Source: an uncultured bacterium (GTDB lineage Bacteria > Spirochaetota > UBA4802 > UB4802). Taken from it: a stretch of DNA of 32,101 nt. Position numbers and translations under genes: made by a program. Below, in pieces: positions 11,085-19,311 of this stretch. How positions within the stretch are numbered: position 1 is the first letter of the stretch; each line of letters begins with the position of its first letter. The stretch covers positions 1 to 32,101 of the forward strand of contig CALEUQ010000076.1 of assembly GCA_937920495.1 (NCBI GenBank), read 5' to 3'. Under the pieces are notes generated by a model that did not search any database, was not told where the DNA came from, and worked only from the letters and a program-made list of their open reading frames with translations.

Positions 11085-11690
11085 ATGATAAAACCTTTAA
11101 CAAAAAAACAACAGGCTATATTTTCCTTTATAAAGCAAACCATAAAAAAAACAGGTTTTCCACCAACAGTACGTGAAATTGGCAATCAGTTTTCAATTAC
11201 GGTAAAAGGTGCCTATGACCATTTAAAGGCAATAGAAAAAAAGGGTTATATTAGATGTGAAGCAGGCAAGTCGCGAGCTATTGAGTTATTGATAGACAAA
11301 GAAGATGTGTATGCTGATGTACGTTCCATCCCACTGGTTGGGACCATTGCTGCAGGTGTGCCTGTATTAGCACAGGAAAATATTGATAGCTATATTCAGC
11401 TACCTTCAGGTTTTTTGCCTGAAGGCACCCTGTTTGGTCTTAAAGTTAAAGGCGATTCAATGGCAGGTGCTGGTATCCATGATGGAGATATTGCCATTAT
11501 CAGGCAGCAACCAAATGCAAATAATGGCCAGATAGTGGCAGCACTGATTGATAATGAAGCAACACTGAAAATATTAAAGAAAACCGAACGTAAAATTCAG
11601 CTTTTACCTGCTAATGAAAAATACAGCCCCATAACAACAGATAATGTTGCCATTTTAGGTGTACTCAAAGCACTATTCAGAACATATTAA
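11085..11690 (+). CDS. lexA: LexA repressor (SOS regulator, self-cleaving)
   Basis: 201 residues, normal for LexA. The N-terminal winged helix-turn-helix (about 1-70) includes LTKKQQAIFSFIKQTI and GFPPTVREIGNQFS. The C-terminal S24 peptidase domain has the Ala90-Gly91 cleavage site (TIAAGVPV), nucleophile Ser125 in VKGDSMAGAG and general base Lys162 in NEATLKIL. RecA-induced self-cleavage is therefore expected to be functional. The recognition helix (about 28-45: VREIGNQFSITVKGAYDHL) differs from the E. coli form, so the operator should differ too. The gene appears monocistronic or the head of a short unit; the next gene starts 81 bases later. AAGG at 11069-11072 is a weak ribosome-binding site. 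Confidence 0.96.
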   Translation: MIKPLTKKQQAIFSFIKQTIKKTGFPPTVREIGNQFSITVKGAYDHLKAIEKKGYIRCEAGKSRAIELLIDKEDVYADVRSIPLVGTIAAGVPVLAQENIDSYIQLPSGFLPEGTLFGLKVKGDSMAGAGIHDGDIAIIRQQPNANNGQIVAALIDNEATLKILKKTERKIQLLPANEKYSPITTDNVAILGVLKALFRTY

Positions 11691-11771
11691 ATAAAAAAAT
11701 AGTAGACACGCCATACTACTACCTCATTATGGCTTTGATCACCGGTAAACCATATGGGATAGTGTCCTGAT

Positions 11772-12800
11772 ATGCATAATGTATCCGACAAACAGTTTAG
11801 TTATGATCATTTGATTGATCAGTTCCATAATACAGATACAAAAATTAATGGGTTGCAGTTATTTTATAATAATAGGGATAAAGTTCTTTCCTGGTTTAAA
11901 TATGATACGATCATTACCATAGCATTGTACCACTTTGTAGATCAATTGGCATATGAAATTAGGGAATTTCCTCATAAGAGTGACATATATATTTTAGATA
12001 TGCTTTACCGGAAAGCTGAATCCTATTTGGCGTTTATGAAAGGGTTGCAGTATTATGAGCAGTTTTTGCTTATAAATAATTTAATATATGATGATGTGCT
12101 TATAATATGGAGGCATTCCCTTGTTGGTCTTCGTGACAGATGTATTAGTGATTTTCATGAACAGAAGTCCTTACAGTATCATCTAACCACAGCACTGCTT
12201 ACAATGCCCGATGAATCATTAATACCTTTTTTTTACGATATCGCATTATCTTCGGATGCTGATGTTGCTATAAGCGCTATTGTTGGATTAGGTTTATTCA
12301 GGAAAAAATTTGCTAACTGGGAAAAGTTATATAAAGGTGATACCGATTATGATGCAATGGTCTTTTTAGCATCTTCCTGTGATGTACCACGCTACGATTA
12401 TTCCAATCTACCCAATAATATGTACATTTTGTTTTTATACATCCGAACAGCTGAAATATTTGCCAATAATGTTACTGACGTTTTACCATTGATGAATACT
12501 GTCTTGCACATAATACCTGAAAATCATATCCTGTACCTGCGTTCTATTGAAGCTATTGAGAATTTGTTATACAGATTAACGCACAGAGAGTTTAACCATT
12601 TTACAGGTGCTGACATTATGCATCTTATTTCTATTTTTAATGTACTTCCTCCGGCAAGCGTTCACAATATTATACAATACTGGCATATTCCTGAAATGGA
12701 TTTTATATTTACGGTACAACGAATTATTCAGGAAAAACAAATAAACCTGGATGACTGTTCCAATATTGCAACATTGCTATGTACCGCCGAATTTGATTAA
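11772..12800 (+). CDS. Unknown helical protein, 342 residues
   Basis: Family not recognised. No signal peptide or membrane helix is apparent, so it is probably cytoplasmic. It is rich in Ile, Leu, Tyr and Asp, with alternating helices. The stretch YDIALSSDADVAISAIVGLGLF (split here only by eye) resembles a HEAT-like repeat, and a second copy may lie around VLPLMNTVLHIIPENH. It sits 81 bases after lexA on the same strand. A link to the SOS response is possible, but no LexA-type site is visible between them. Base composition resembles its neighbours. Confidence 0.7.
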   Translation: MHNVSDKQFSYDHLIDQFHNTDTKINGLQLFYNNRDKVLSWFKYDTIITIALYHFVDQLAYEIREFPHKSDIYILDMLYRKAESYLAFMKGLQYYEQFLLINNLIYDDVLIIWRHSLVGLRDRCISDFHEQKSLQYHLTTALLTMPDESLIPFFYDIALSSDADVAISAIVGLGLFRKKFANWEKLYKGDTDYDAMVFLASSCDVPRYDYSNLPNNMYILFLYIRTAEIFANNVTDVLPLMNTVLHIIPENHILYLRSIEAIENLLYRLTHREFNHFTGADIMHLISIFNVLPPASVHNIIQYWHIPEMDFIFTVQRIIQEKQINLDDCSNIATLLCTAEFD

Positions 12801-12891
12801 ATAACCACACCCCCAATTACTATTTTGCGCTTGACTAAAAAAACACTGATATAGGATGATAGGTCATACTGTTTATTACATGGAGGGTGGC

Positions 12892-13857
12892 ATGATTCTG
12901 GTAACCGGTTGTAACAGTTTGATAGGGCGTACATTAATTGCAAAGCTTTTGCAGAATGGAGAGCACGTTAAAGTAATTGATATGTGGAAAGATGCAAAAA
13001 TGCCAGAGGCTGCCATTTTTCATCAGAGTAATCTTTTAGATATAGATAGCATTGAAGAGGCCATGGAAGATGTGGATACTGTGTTTCACCTCATGGATAT
13101 TGAAGATGCATCATACTATGGTCGCCGGTTTATGAAAAAAGTTAACATAAAAGGGACTGAAAACCTTTTAAAAGTTGCGGCAGATAAAAACGTTAAACAT
13201 TTTGTATATTTGTCAAGTGGCAAGGTATATGGAAATCCTGATATCATGCCTATTAAAGAAGATGATCCATTAAATCCCAATACCCAGTATGGCAAGGATA
13301 AAGTTAAAGCTGAAAAACTATGTTTAAACTTTGCTGAAGAAGGATTACCGCTTACAATTGTACGGCCAACGATTATAACTGGCCCCGGAGTTGATGACGC
13401 TATGATTTTGATTATTCTGTATATGGCACTGGCAATGGGTGATTCCAACAGACTATATATAGCCGGTGATGGTGATTCCCGGTATCAGCTTGTCCATCCT
13501 GATGATGTAGTTGCTGCATTACTTGCTATTAAGAGTAAGCATGTTGCAAAGGGAAAAATCTATAATATTGGTTCAGATAATGTACCAACACAGCTTGAAC
13601 AGGTTGTTAAGGTTAAAGAGATAGCACAATTAGATTGCCAGATTAAACATATTACTCCCTTTTTTACCAGGGTACTATCGGTTTTGTTGAAGCCATTAAA
13701 TATCCATTATTTACGAAAAGACCATGTTCAATTCATTTTATCTAATTTTGTTTTGGATTGTAATAAAATTAAAGAAGAACTTAACTGGGCTCCTCAAAAG
13801 ACTAATATTGAGATATGGACTGAAACCATAGAGTGGTATAGAACAAAAAAGCTTTAA
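12892..13857 (+). CDS. NAD-dependent epimerase/dehydratase (extended SDR)
   Basis: 321-residue extended short-chain dehydrogenase/reductase. The Rossmann motif TGCNSLIGR near the N-terminus is a TGxxxxxGR-type variant of TGxxGxxG. The acidic NAD-selecting residue follows in VKVIDMW, and the catalytic Ser and YxxxK occur in YLSSGKVYG and TQYGKDKVKAEK. The C-terminal part (INPF-like region, then LNWAPQKT) is typical of nucleotide-sugar or sterol-type epimerases; the substrate is unclear. The frame opens at 12856, but the ATG at 12892 has GGAGGGTGG just upstream and begins at the Rossmann strand, so it was chosen. A terminator follows at 13977-14015. Confidence 0.88.
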   Translation: MILVTGCNSLIGRTLIAKLLQNGEHVKVIDMWKDAKMPEAAIFHQSNLLDIDSIEEAMEDVDTVFHLMDIEDASYYGRRFMKKVNIKGTENLLKVAADKNVKHFVYLSSGKVYGNPDIMPIKEDDPLNPNTQYGKDKVKAEKLCLNFAEEGLPLTIVRPTIITGPGVDDAMILIILYMALAMGDSNRLYIAGDGDSRYQLVHPDDVVAALLAIKSKHVAKGKIYNIGSDNVPTQLEQVVKVKEIAQLDCQIKHITPFFTRVLSVLLKPLNIHYLRKDHVQFILSNFVLDCNKIKEELNWAPQKTNIEIWTETIEWYRTKKL

Positions 13858-13976
13858 CAATAGGTATGCGTGTACTGCAACCAGGAGCACAATATAGTTT
13901 TTGTGTTATTATTTTGTTATCATATTTTTTCACGATTTATTCATTAAATAAAATTTGTGAACATAATAAGCATATT

Positions 13977-14016
13977 GTACACCCACGACGCCGAAGGCGG
14001 CGTGGGTATACACCTT
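13977..14016. terminator. Convergent terminator hairpin
   Basis: A GC-rich stem (ACCCACG-ACGCC, loop GAA, GGCG-GCGTGGGT, 13981-14007), extended outward by GTAC/ATAC pairing, lies between the convergent epimerase and VWA genes. A CTTTTT run follows on the plus strand. On the minus strand it lies just downstream of the VWA stop at 14021 and probably ends that operon as well. Confidence 0.8.
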
Positions 14017-14020
14017 TTTA

Positions 14021-15676
14021 TTAACAAAATAATTTTAAGGAATTAGTAGTGATATTTTTTAATTTTTTCACTACATGTGTAATAAATTGTAGTAATTTAA
14101 TAAAAAGAACCCTTAAAAACTGGCCAATATTTCCCTCACCTAAATCAGAAGTAAGCAGCATCTGAGCCTTCCGTATCTCTTCTGATGAGAGTGGAGTTTG
14201 GGACATCTTCATTTCTTTCAGCTTTTCCTTAAGTTGTTTTTTGGAAAGTTTCAATGTCTCTTTATCAGAAAATTTCCCTGTTTCCATTACAAGCTGTAAT
14301 AACGAAGGGTCAGCTAATATATCCTGAGTAATCTTCTGCAGTTTATATGCACATCGTTTCAAGATGGGATTGGTAGCATTTTTTTTGTTTTCCAGCAACA
14401 ATGATACATATTGTGACAAAAAATATGCCTGTTTAAAAAGCTTTTTTCTTTCTTCCAGTGTTTTGGTATTAAAATCCATGCGTGTAAACGCATCAACGGC
14501 GGTTTCAATTGCATCTAATTTTTCATCAGTAAGTTCATACAGTGATGTTGGGTCCAGATCGGGTATTTCTACAAAACGATGTGAAATTTCTTTCAGGTCC
14601 TTAAACATGGTCTCAGAATATTCTAAGATATACCTATATGCCCGTTTTTGGAGGGGCGATAGGGCTTCCTCTCCATCCTGTGACTTTTCCATTTTTTGCT
14701 GGATTTCTTTTATATTAAGCGCTGTGGGATCAAATTTTATCTTGTTGGCATCAAACGTTTTTTTCATCTCAAAATAATCAGGCTCAGCTAAATCCCGGCC
14801 AATTTTTAAGATGTTCAATTTAATATCGCCTAATTTTTCCTTCATGAGATACTTATCAATCTTGCTTATGCCGTCGGTTACCACAAGTATCTCAGCATTG
14901 AGCATATCTTTGTCATAGTGAATGTCATCTATTGCCTGAAACACTGCTTGCTGTAAATTAGTACTGGTGCCGCCGGTAGTAGTGAGTAATACTCGTTCAA
15001 TCAGGAATGGAAAATCTTCTTTTTTTTCAATCTTAAATAGGTCACCAGGTTTTGAATCAAACGGCCTGTAAAAAATCTTTGCGTTGCTATTGAGCTTACG
15101 ACGTAAAAATTCGGCAACAAGACACTTGGAAAAAAATGACCGCATCCTGATTTCCATTGAACGTGAACGGTCTAACAGCAGGTAAAATTTCTGGTCAAAA
15201 CGGTTTGCCTGCCTGCCGCTTTCATCCTGCAATGTTGAAATGGGTTTGAATGTATCAGCTTTTTCTTCGTAAAAATTTTGTACCAGCAGTTCATGCTTAA
15301 AAAGCTTAATGTCAAATATGTCATCATCCCAGGCAAGTTCGCGCGGCAAAGCCTTCTTTAAATCATAGATGGTTCTATACCGGTCAATGACCATAATATC
15401 GCTTAATGGTGATATACGTTCTACACGGTTTACAAGAATTGATTCATCACGGTTGGGTGCTTCAATTTTTTCTTCGCGGGATATATCTTCCACTGCATTC
15501 AATGCTTCGGAAATTAATTCAGGTGTGAACACTACCTGGGCTATCTCAAAAATAACAAAGAATTCAGGGGGAAGTATAACTGACAGCTCTTCAAATAGCC
15601 CCAATGAATCCCAGTATTCAAAAAAATCAAGACTGGGTCGTGAAGGCGCCTGTAATGTTGTAATTACCTGTGACAT
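14021..15676 (-). CDS. VWA-domain protein, partner of the MoxR ATPase
   Basis: 551 residues. A von Willebrand A domain spans about 162-330 with a complete metal-binding MIDAS: LLLDRSRSM (Asp169, Ser171, Ser173), TTGGTSTN (Thr237) and VVTDG (Asp268). The N-terminal 160 residues and the C-terminal 220 are helical with no recognised family; the last 35 residues (FLRVLFIKLLQFITHVVKKL) are amphipathic or weakly hydrophobic and may touch the membrane. It is the last gene of the operon, starting 5 bases after the MoxR stop. MoxR-VWA pairs act as AAA+ chaperones that insert cofactors or remodel complexes; the E. coli RavA-ViaA pair is the closest general analogue. In ViaA, however, the VWA domain is C-terminal, whereas here it is central. 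The client is unknown. Confidence 0.9.
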   Translation of the reverse strand: MSQVITTLQAPSRPSLDFFEYWDSLGLFEELSVILPPEFFVIFEIAQVVFTPELISEALNAVEDISREEKIEAPNRDESILVNRVERISPLSDIMVIDRYRTIYDLKKALPRELAWDDDIFDIKLFKHELLVQNFYEEKADTFKPISTLQDESGRQANRFDQKFYLLLDRSRSMEIRMRSFFSKCLVAEFLRRKLNSNAKIFYRPFDSKPGDLFKIEKKEDFPFLIERVLLTTTGGTSTNLQQAVFQAIDDIHYDKDMLNAEILVVTDGISKIDKYLMKEKLGDIKLNILKIGRDLAEPDYFEMKKTFDANKIKFDPTALNIKEIQQKMEKSQDGEEALSPLQKRAYRYILEYSETMFKDLKEISHRFVEIPDLDPTSLYELTDEKLDAIETAVDAFTRMDFNTKTLEERKKLFKQAYFLSQYVSLLLENKKNATNPILKRCAYKLQKITQDILADPSLLQLVMETGKFSDKETLKLSKKQLKEKLKEMKMSQTPLSSEEIRKAQMLLTSDLGEGNIGQFLRVLFIKLLQFITHVVKKLKNITTNSLKLFC

Positions 15677-15681
15677 GGCAT

Positions 15682-17151
15682 TTACAATATAGCAAAATAA
15701 TCTTTTGTTATCCCTTCTTTAAGCTCTCGGACTTCTTCAACTGCAGGCTGTAGTTCAGTTAAACTGCGCTTAAGGGTTTCCAGTGTAATCTCATCGTCGC
15801 TTGCACGCGATGGGAATAATTTTTTTAAGAGGTTCCGCAAGCCACGCAGTATGCCTGACGAAGAAGCAAGCAGACGTTCCTTCTTTTCAGGATTTTCCAT
15901 AATTTCCTGGAATATACGCCTGAGGTTGAGTAGAAACTCAATCTGCTGTATTGCGCCGGTTGCATTAAAGTGTACCATGGTTTGCTGATATGCATCTAAG
16001 AATACATCTTTTTCGGATTTATCCTTTGCTTTAACCGAGATGAAACTGTTCAACGTACACAAAGCCAGATACATATCTTTGAGGTCATCCATGGTAACTT
16101 CAAAACGGTTGTTGAGAAGTGCATTGGCTCTAAGAAAATCCTGCAATTTTGCCTGTTTACGCGGACTTATAAAGAATTTATAATCGGATTTGCGCATATC
16201 GCTTACAAACTTGTTAGTTATAACATTTTTCATGAAGTAGATAAAATCAGGAATCTCAATCTTCACTTCTTTATTCTTGTTGCGGACAATATCAGACAGA
16301 TAGATAATCTGATTAAATGGGATTTTTTTATCAGGTTCTATCGCCTTGCCTCTGCTGAATGCATATGTATGGTCAATCAGCAATTGCTGATACACATTAT
16401 CATCTTCCGGGATTATGGCCTTATAGGTAAAGCGGTCTAAAATTGCTTCGGTCACTTCATTCATGCGCATATAGTTGGCAGTAGCTATTGCGGTGTGTAT
16501 GGCAACATCAATCTGCTCAGGGCCATTAATAAATTTTCTTTCGTTCAGTACCGAGAGCAATGAACGCAACACCACGTCACTGGCATCAAAAAACTCATCT
16601 AAAAAAACCAGATTGGCTTCAATGATTGAACCGTGTATATTGTGACGGATGCGTCCTTTCTTAAATTCGTCAATATTATACGGTCCAAAGTAATTATCAG
16701 GGGTTTGCTCCTTACTTGCCTGTGAAGCAAAGATTCGTACATTATCAAAGGTGTTGAATATGTAATTTGCAAGGTATGATTTTGCCATACCTGTTCTTGA
16801 AAGCAAAAGCATATGCTCACGTGTGAGTATGGCATACATAGCCTGTTTGATAATCTCCTCGCGGCCAATAACATTTTTTGCAATACGCTCCATATGCCAT
16901 TTTAGATACTGGATAGTGCTTGGAATATCGGTTGCTTCAGCCTCGATTGCTTTGGGCAGTATCTCAGGTTTTTTGCCAGGCAACTTTTCCATCTGTTGAG
17001 TGGTAACATGCTCAGTTCTTACAGTTTGCTTTTCTTCTGGCTGCAAATCCCTTTTTTCTTCATCAGGCGCAATAATAATATATCCTTCCTGATCAAGGAG
17101 TGATTCTGCATCATTGAGGTAATTTCGTTGTGAAGGGTTTTGCGATTTCAT
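15682..17151 (-). CDS. MoxR-family AAA+ ATPase (RavA-like)
   Basis: 489-residue AAA+ ATPase. An 80-residue charged N-terminal extension precedes the AAA+ core (about 85-300): Walker A SRTGMAKS (118-125, Lys124), Walker B LVFLDE (181-186), sensor-1 Asn226 in IATANY and an Arg finger candidate in AILDRFTY (Arg240). The first Gly of the usual GPPGxAKS/T loop is Ser here, which is unusual, but the catalytic Lys-Ser is kept. The NERKFINGPEQI segment matches the RavA-like branch. A helical C-terminal region (about 370-489) follows. The gene lies 11 bases after the kinase-like gene and 5 bases before its VWA partner, so all are probably translated from one transcript. Likely role: ATP-driven remodelling of a client selected through the VWA protein. 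Confidence 0.92.
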   Translation of the reverse strand: MKSQNPSQRNYLNDAESLLDQEGYIIIAPDEEKRDLQPEEKQTVRTEHVTTQQMEKLPGKKPEILPKAIEAEATDIPSTIQYLKWHMERIAKNVIGREEIIKQAMYAILTREHMLLLSRTGMAKSYLANYIFNTFDNVRIFASQASKEQTPDNYFGPYNIDEFKKGRIRHNIHGSIIEANLVFLDEFFDASDVVLRSLLSVLNERKFINGPEQIDVAIHTAIATANYMRMNEVTEAILDRFTYKAIIPEDDNVYQQLLIDHTYAFSRGKAIEPDKKIPFNQIIYLSDIVRNKNKEVKIEIPDFIYFMKNVITNKFVSDMRKSDYKFFISPRKQAKLQDFLRANALLNNRFEVTMDDLKDMYLALCTLNSFISVKAKDKSEKDVFLDAYQQTMVHFNATGAIQQIEFLLNLRRIFQEIMENPEKKERLLASSSGILRGLRNLLKKLFPSRASDDEITLETLKRSLTELQPAVEEVRELKEGITKDYFAIL

Positions 17152-17162
17152 ATAGTCCCCCT

Positions 17163-18770
17163 TTAATCAATAGCTGGAAGTAGTATTTTAAATGAAGTAC
17201 CCTCGCCAGGGGCGCTTTTAACTCCTATTGCTCCGCCATGGTTGTTTATAATTGTGTAGGTAACCATGAGTCCCAGGCCTGTAGATTTTGGACCTTTGGT
17301 TGTAAAAAAAGGCTGAAATATCTTTGAAAGATTTTCTGGTGGAATGCCAATACCGGTATCTTCAATTGTAATGCTGGCAAATTTTTCACCATTCTTTACA
17401 ACACTGCCAACATTAATTCGGATTTCACCTTTATTGGGCATGGCTTCCTCAGCGTTGCTTATAATATGCAATAACGCCTGTACAAGCTGGTTTTTTCTGC
17501 CCTTGATTTTGGGACTTTCTTTTGGGTAGGCAGTATTAATAATGAATCCGCTTTTTTGCAGCCGGTTCAGTGTTATCTGAATAGGGTGGCTTGTAATAAG
17601 TTTATGCACTTCAAACGTTTCAACATCATCGTCACCTGGTTTCCCTAAATTCAACAGTTGTTCAGTAATCTGGCTAATACGGGACAGCTCATCTTTCATT
17701 GATTTAACGTAATCATGAATAGGGCTTGTTTCGGGAATATTGTTTTCAATAAAGTTGAGGTCGATAGTTAACAGGTTAATGGGTACTTTGAGTTCATAGG
17801 CAACACCGGCAGCAAGCAAACCCATTGCAGAAAGCTTTTCAGCTCGTTGCATCCGTTTTTGTATCTGTGCCTGCTCAGTTGCGTCTTCTATCATTATTAA
17901 AATGCTCTTTACTTTTTTATCAAAATCCAGAATAGGGTTGGCCCTAACGTTGAGCGTTAGCTCTCTGTCCTGGTTAGTAGGCTGGTAGGTCAGATTTTTA
18001 ACATACACAGGTTTTTTCTGAGTAGCTATCTCTTCTAAATATTTTTTCAAATCAACACTGAAGCCTGGCATTTCGGTTAAATTCATACCCACTCTTGTTT
18101 CATCAGGCCCATAGCCAATGATGCGGCGTAATGCAGGATTTTCGGTCAGAATAATTCCTGTGGGATCTATGGTAAAAATTCCAATAGGGGAATTGTTTAT
18201 AATTTCATCATTTAACGTTGAAAGCCGCTTTAATTCTTCAGCCTGCCGTAATTGCTCTTTTATTTTTTCCTCAAGCCTGCGAGAGCTTTCTTTAAGCTTT
18301 TTCTCCATTAAGTGCATTTCGGTAATATTACGCAAAATGCCAAAAAGTCCGGTAATGTTGCCTTCATCATCTTTAATGGGGGCAAGGTTTGCCATAAGAT
18401 ATACAGGATTTCCATCCTTGTCAAATGTCTTCATCTTTTCATTGTGTATTGACTTTCCCTCAAATAATATCTGATTAAATACAGTTGTGGCTCTATCAAG
18501 CTCAATGGCGGGTAAGTATAATGAAAAATGCATGCCAATAGCATCTTTTCTGCTTACCGGGAACAGATCCTCCATTGCCCGGTTGCGGTAAATCATATTA
18601 CCTTCACTGTCCAGGACAAAGATGATATCATCAGCAGCCTCTACTAATCTCTTAAAGTCCACAGGCTCTTCCTGTACTCCTTTTTGAAGCAGGTCAATCT
18701 TCAACTGAAGCTGCTGTACAAGTTTTATGAGTTCTTCCTGAGAAAGTTGTTGAAGTGTTTTGGTATCCAT
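17163..18770 (-). CDS. Double-PAS histidine-kinase-like protein with His-to-Tyr change in the H-box
   Basis: 535 residues, no membrane segment, so cytoplasmic. After a short N-terminal coiled coil come PAS 1 (about 40-152), a coiled linker (152-186), PAS 2 (about 186-300), a dimerisation/HisKA region (about 305-370) and HATPase_c (about 420-535). The ATP-binding boxes are intact: N-box ISNAEEAM (Asn439), G1 DTGIGIP (471-477), F-box FQPFFTTK and G2 TGLGL. The H-box, however, reads LLAAGVAYELKVP, where family members have AAGVAHEI: the phospho-acceptor position is Tyr325 (codon at 17796-17798, TAT instead of CAT). Autophosphorylation on His is therefore not expected. The gene is the second of a four-gene operon, 6 bases after the AtpI-like gene and 11 before moxR. 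It may be a ligand-sensing pseudokinase that controls the MoxR-VWA machine. Confidence 0.9.
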   Translation of the reverse strand: MDTKTLQQLSQEELIKLVQQLQLKIDLLQKGVQEEPVDFKRLVEAADDIIFVLDSEGNMIYRNRAMEDLFPVSRKDAIGMHFSLYLPAIELDRATTVFNQILFEGKSIHNEKMKTFDKDGNPVYLMANLAPIKDDEGNITGLFGILRNITEMHLMEKKLKESSRRLEEKIKEQLRQAEELKRLSTLNDEIINNSPIGIFTIDPTGIILTENPALRRIIGYGPDETRVGMNLTEMPGFSVDLKKYLEEIATQKKPVYVKNLTYQPTNQDRELTLNVRANPILDFDKKVKSILIMIEDATEQAQIQKRMQRAEKLSAMGLLAAGVAYELKVPINLLTIDLNFIENNIPETSPIHDYVKSMKDELSRISQITEQLLNLGKPGDDDVETFEVHKLITSHPIQITLNRLQKSGFIINTAYPKESPKIKGRKNQLVQALLHIISNAEEAMPNKGEIRINVGSVVKNGEKFASITIEDTGIGIPPENLSKIFQPFFTTKGPKSTGLGLMVTYTIINNHGGAIGVKSAPGEGTSFKILLPAID

Positions 18771-18776
18771 AATTAC

Positions 18777-19169
18777 TTACCTGAACTTAGGATTTTGAGG
18801 GCCACTTAACGTGGTAAAGAACCAGACTTCAAGAACCAGGCTGAAAATAGTTCCAATAAGGAACGCTATAGCAAACGTTGGGAGGTCCATCATCAGTATA
18901 TACACACCACCTGCTGCAAAAACACCTAAAAGAATAAGCCGCACAACAAAACCACCAGCTGTAATTGACAGCAGTACCAGCGTATTTGATTTCATACCCT
19001 TAATTGCTCCGGCTATCCACAGCAATGTAAGGATAAGGCTAAGCACACATCCTGTTGCAAATCCCTTGCCTGGTGCCACCCCTCCAAAATAATATACAAT
19101 GGATGAAAGAATAATACTAAAGATAGTATAAATAAGTATACTGAGGTATGCTATTTTTACGTTACTCAT
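18777..19169 (-). CDS. Small four-helix membrane protein, AtpI-like
   Basis: 130 residues with four hydrophobic helices (about 8-28, 38-56, 63-83 and 88-118). The TAGGFVVRLILLGVFAAGG segment and overall layout resemble ATP synthase subunit I (AtpI) proteins, but the similarity is by eye and no ATP synthase genes are nearby. It is the first gene of the operon leading to the kinase-like, MoxR and VWA genes, with 6 bases to the next start. Its role may be to anchor or signal for that system at the membrane. A promoter candidate lies at 19213-19240. Confidence 0.6.
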   Translation of the reverse strand: MSNVKIAYLSILIYTIFSIILSSIVYYFGGVAPGKGFATGCVLSLILTLLWIAGAIKGMKSNTLVLLSITAGGFVVRLILLGVFAAGGVYILMMDLPTFAIAFLIGTIFSLVLEVWFFTTLSGPQNPKFR

Positions 19170-19212
19170 AGATTGACCTATCCTGTAATAAGCACTATAT
19201 ACAAATTTATAA

Positions 19213-19240
19213 TGTATAATTTTTAGCCGTGACAGGTCAA
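19213..19240 (-). promoter_or_regulatory. Promoter candidate for the AtpI-like/PAS/MoxR/VWA operon
   Basis: On the minus strand, TTGACC (complement of 19235-19240), a 16-base spacer and TATACA (complement of 19213-19218) precede the first gene by about 44 bases. It lies just after the adk terminator, supporting an operon start separate from adk. A -10 of TACATT with 18-base spacing is an alternative. Confidence 0.55.
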
Positions 19241-19272
19241 CTAATATTTTTTTTATTCGGGCAGCGTTTTAA

Positions 19273-19305
19273 TAAAAGGAGCTGTCGCCCGACAGCCCCT
19301 TTTTT
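19273..19305. terminator. adk terminator
   Basis: The stem GCTGTCG/CGACAGC (19281-19296) is extended by AAAAGG/CCCCTTTT pairing on both sides, with T-rich ends on each strand. It lies immediately downstream of the adk stop codon (minus strand) and upstream of the AtpI-like operon promoter. Confidence 0.8.
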
Positions 19306-19311
19306 ATCTTT

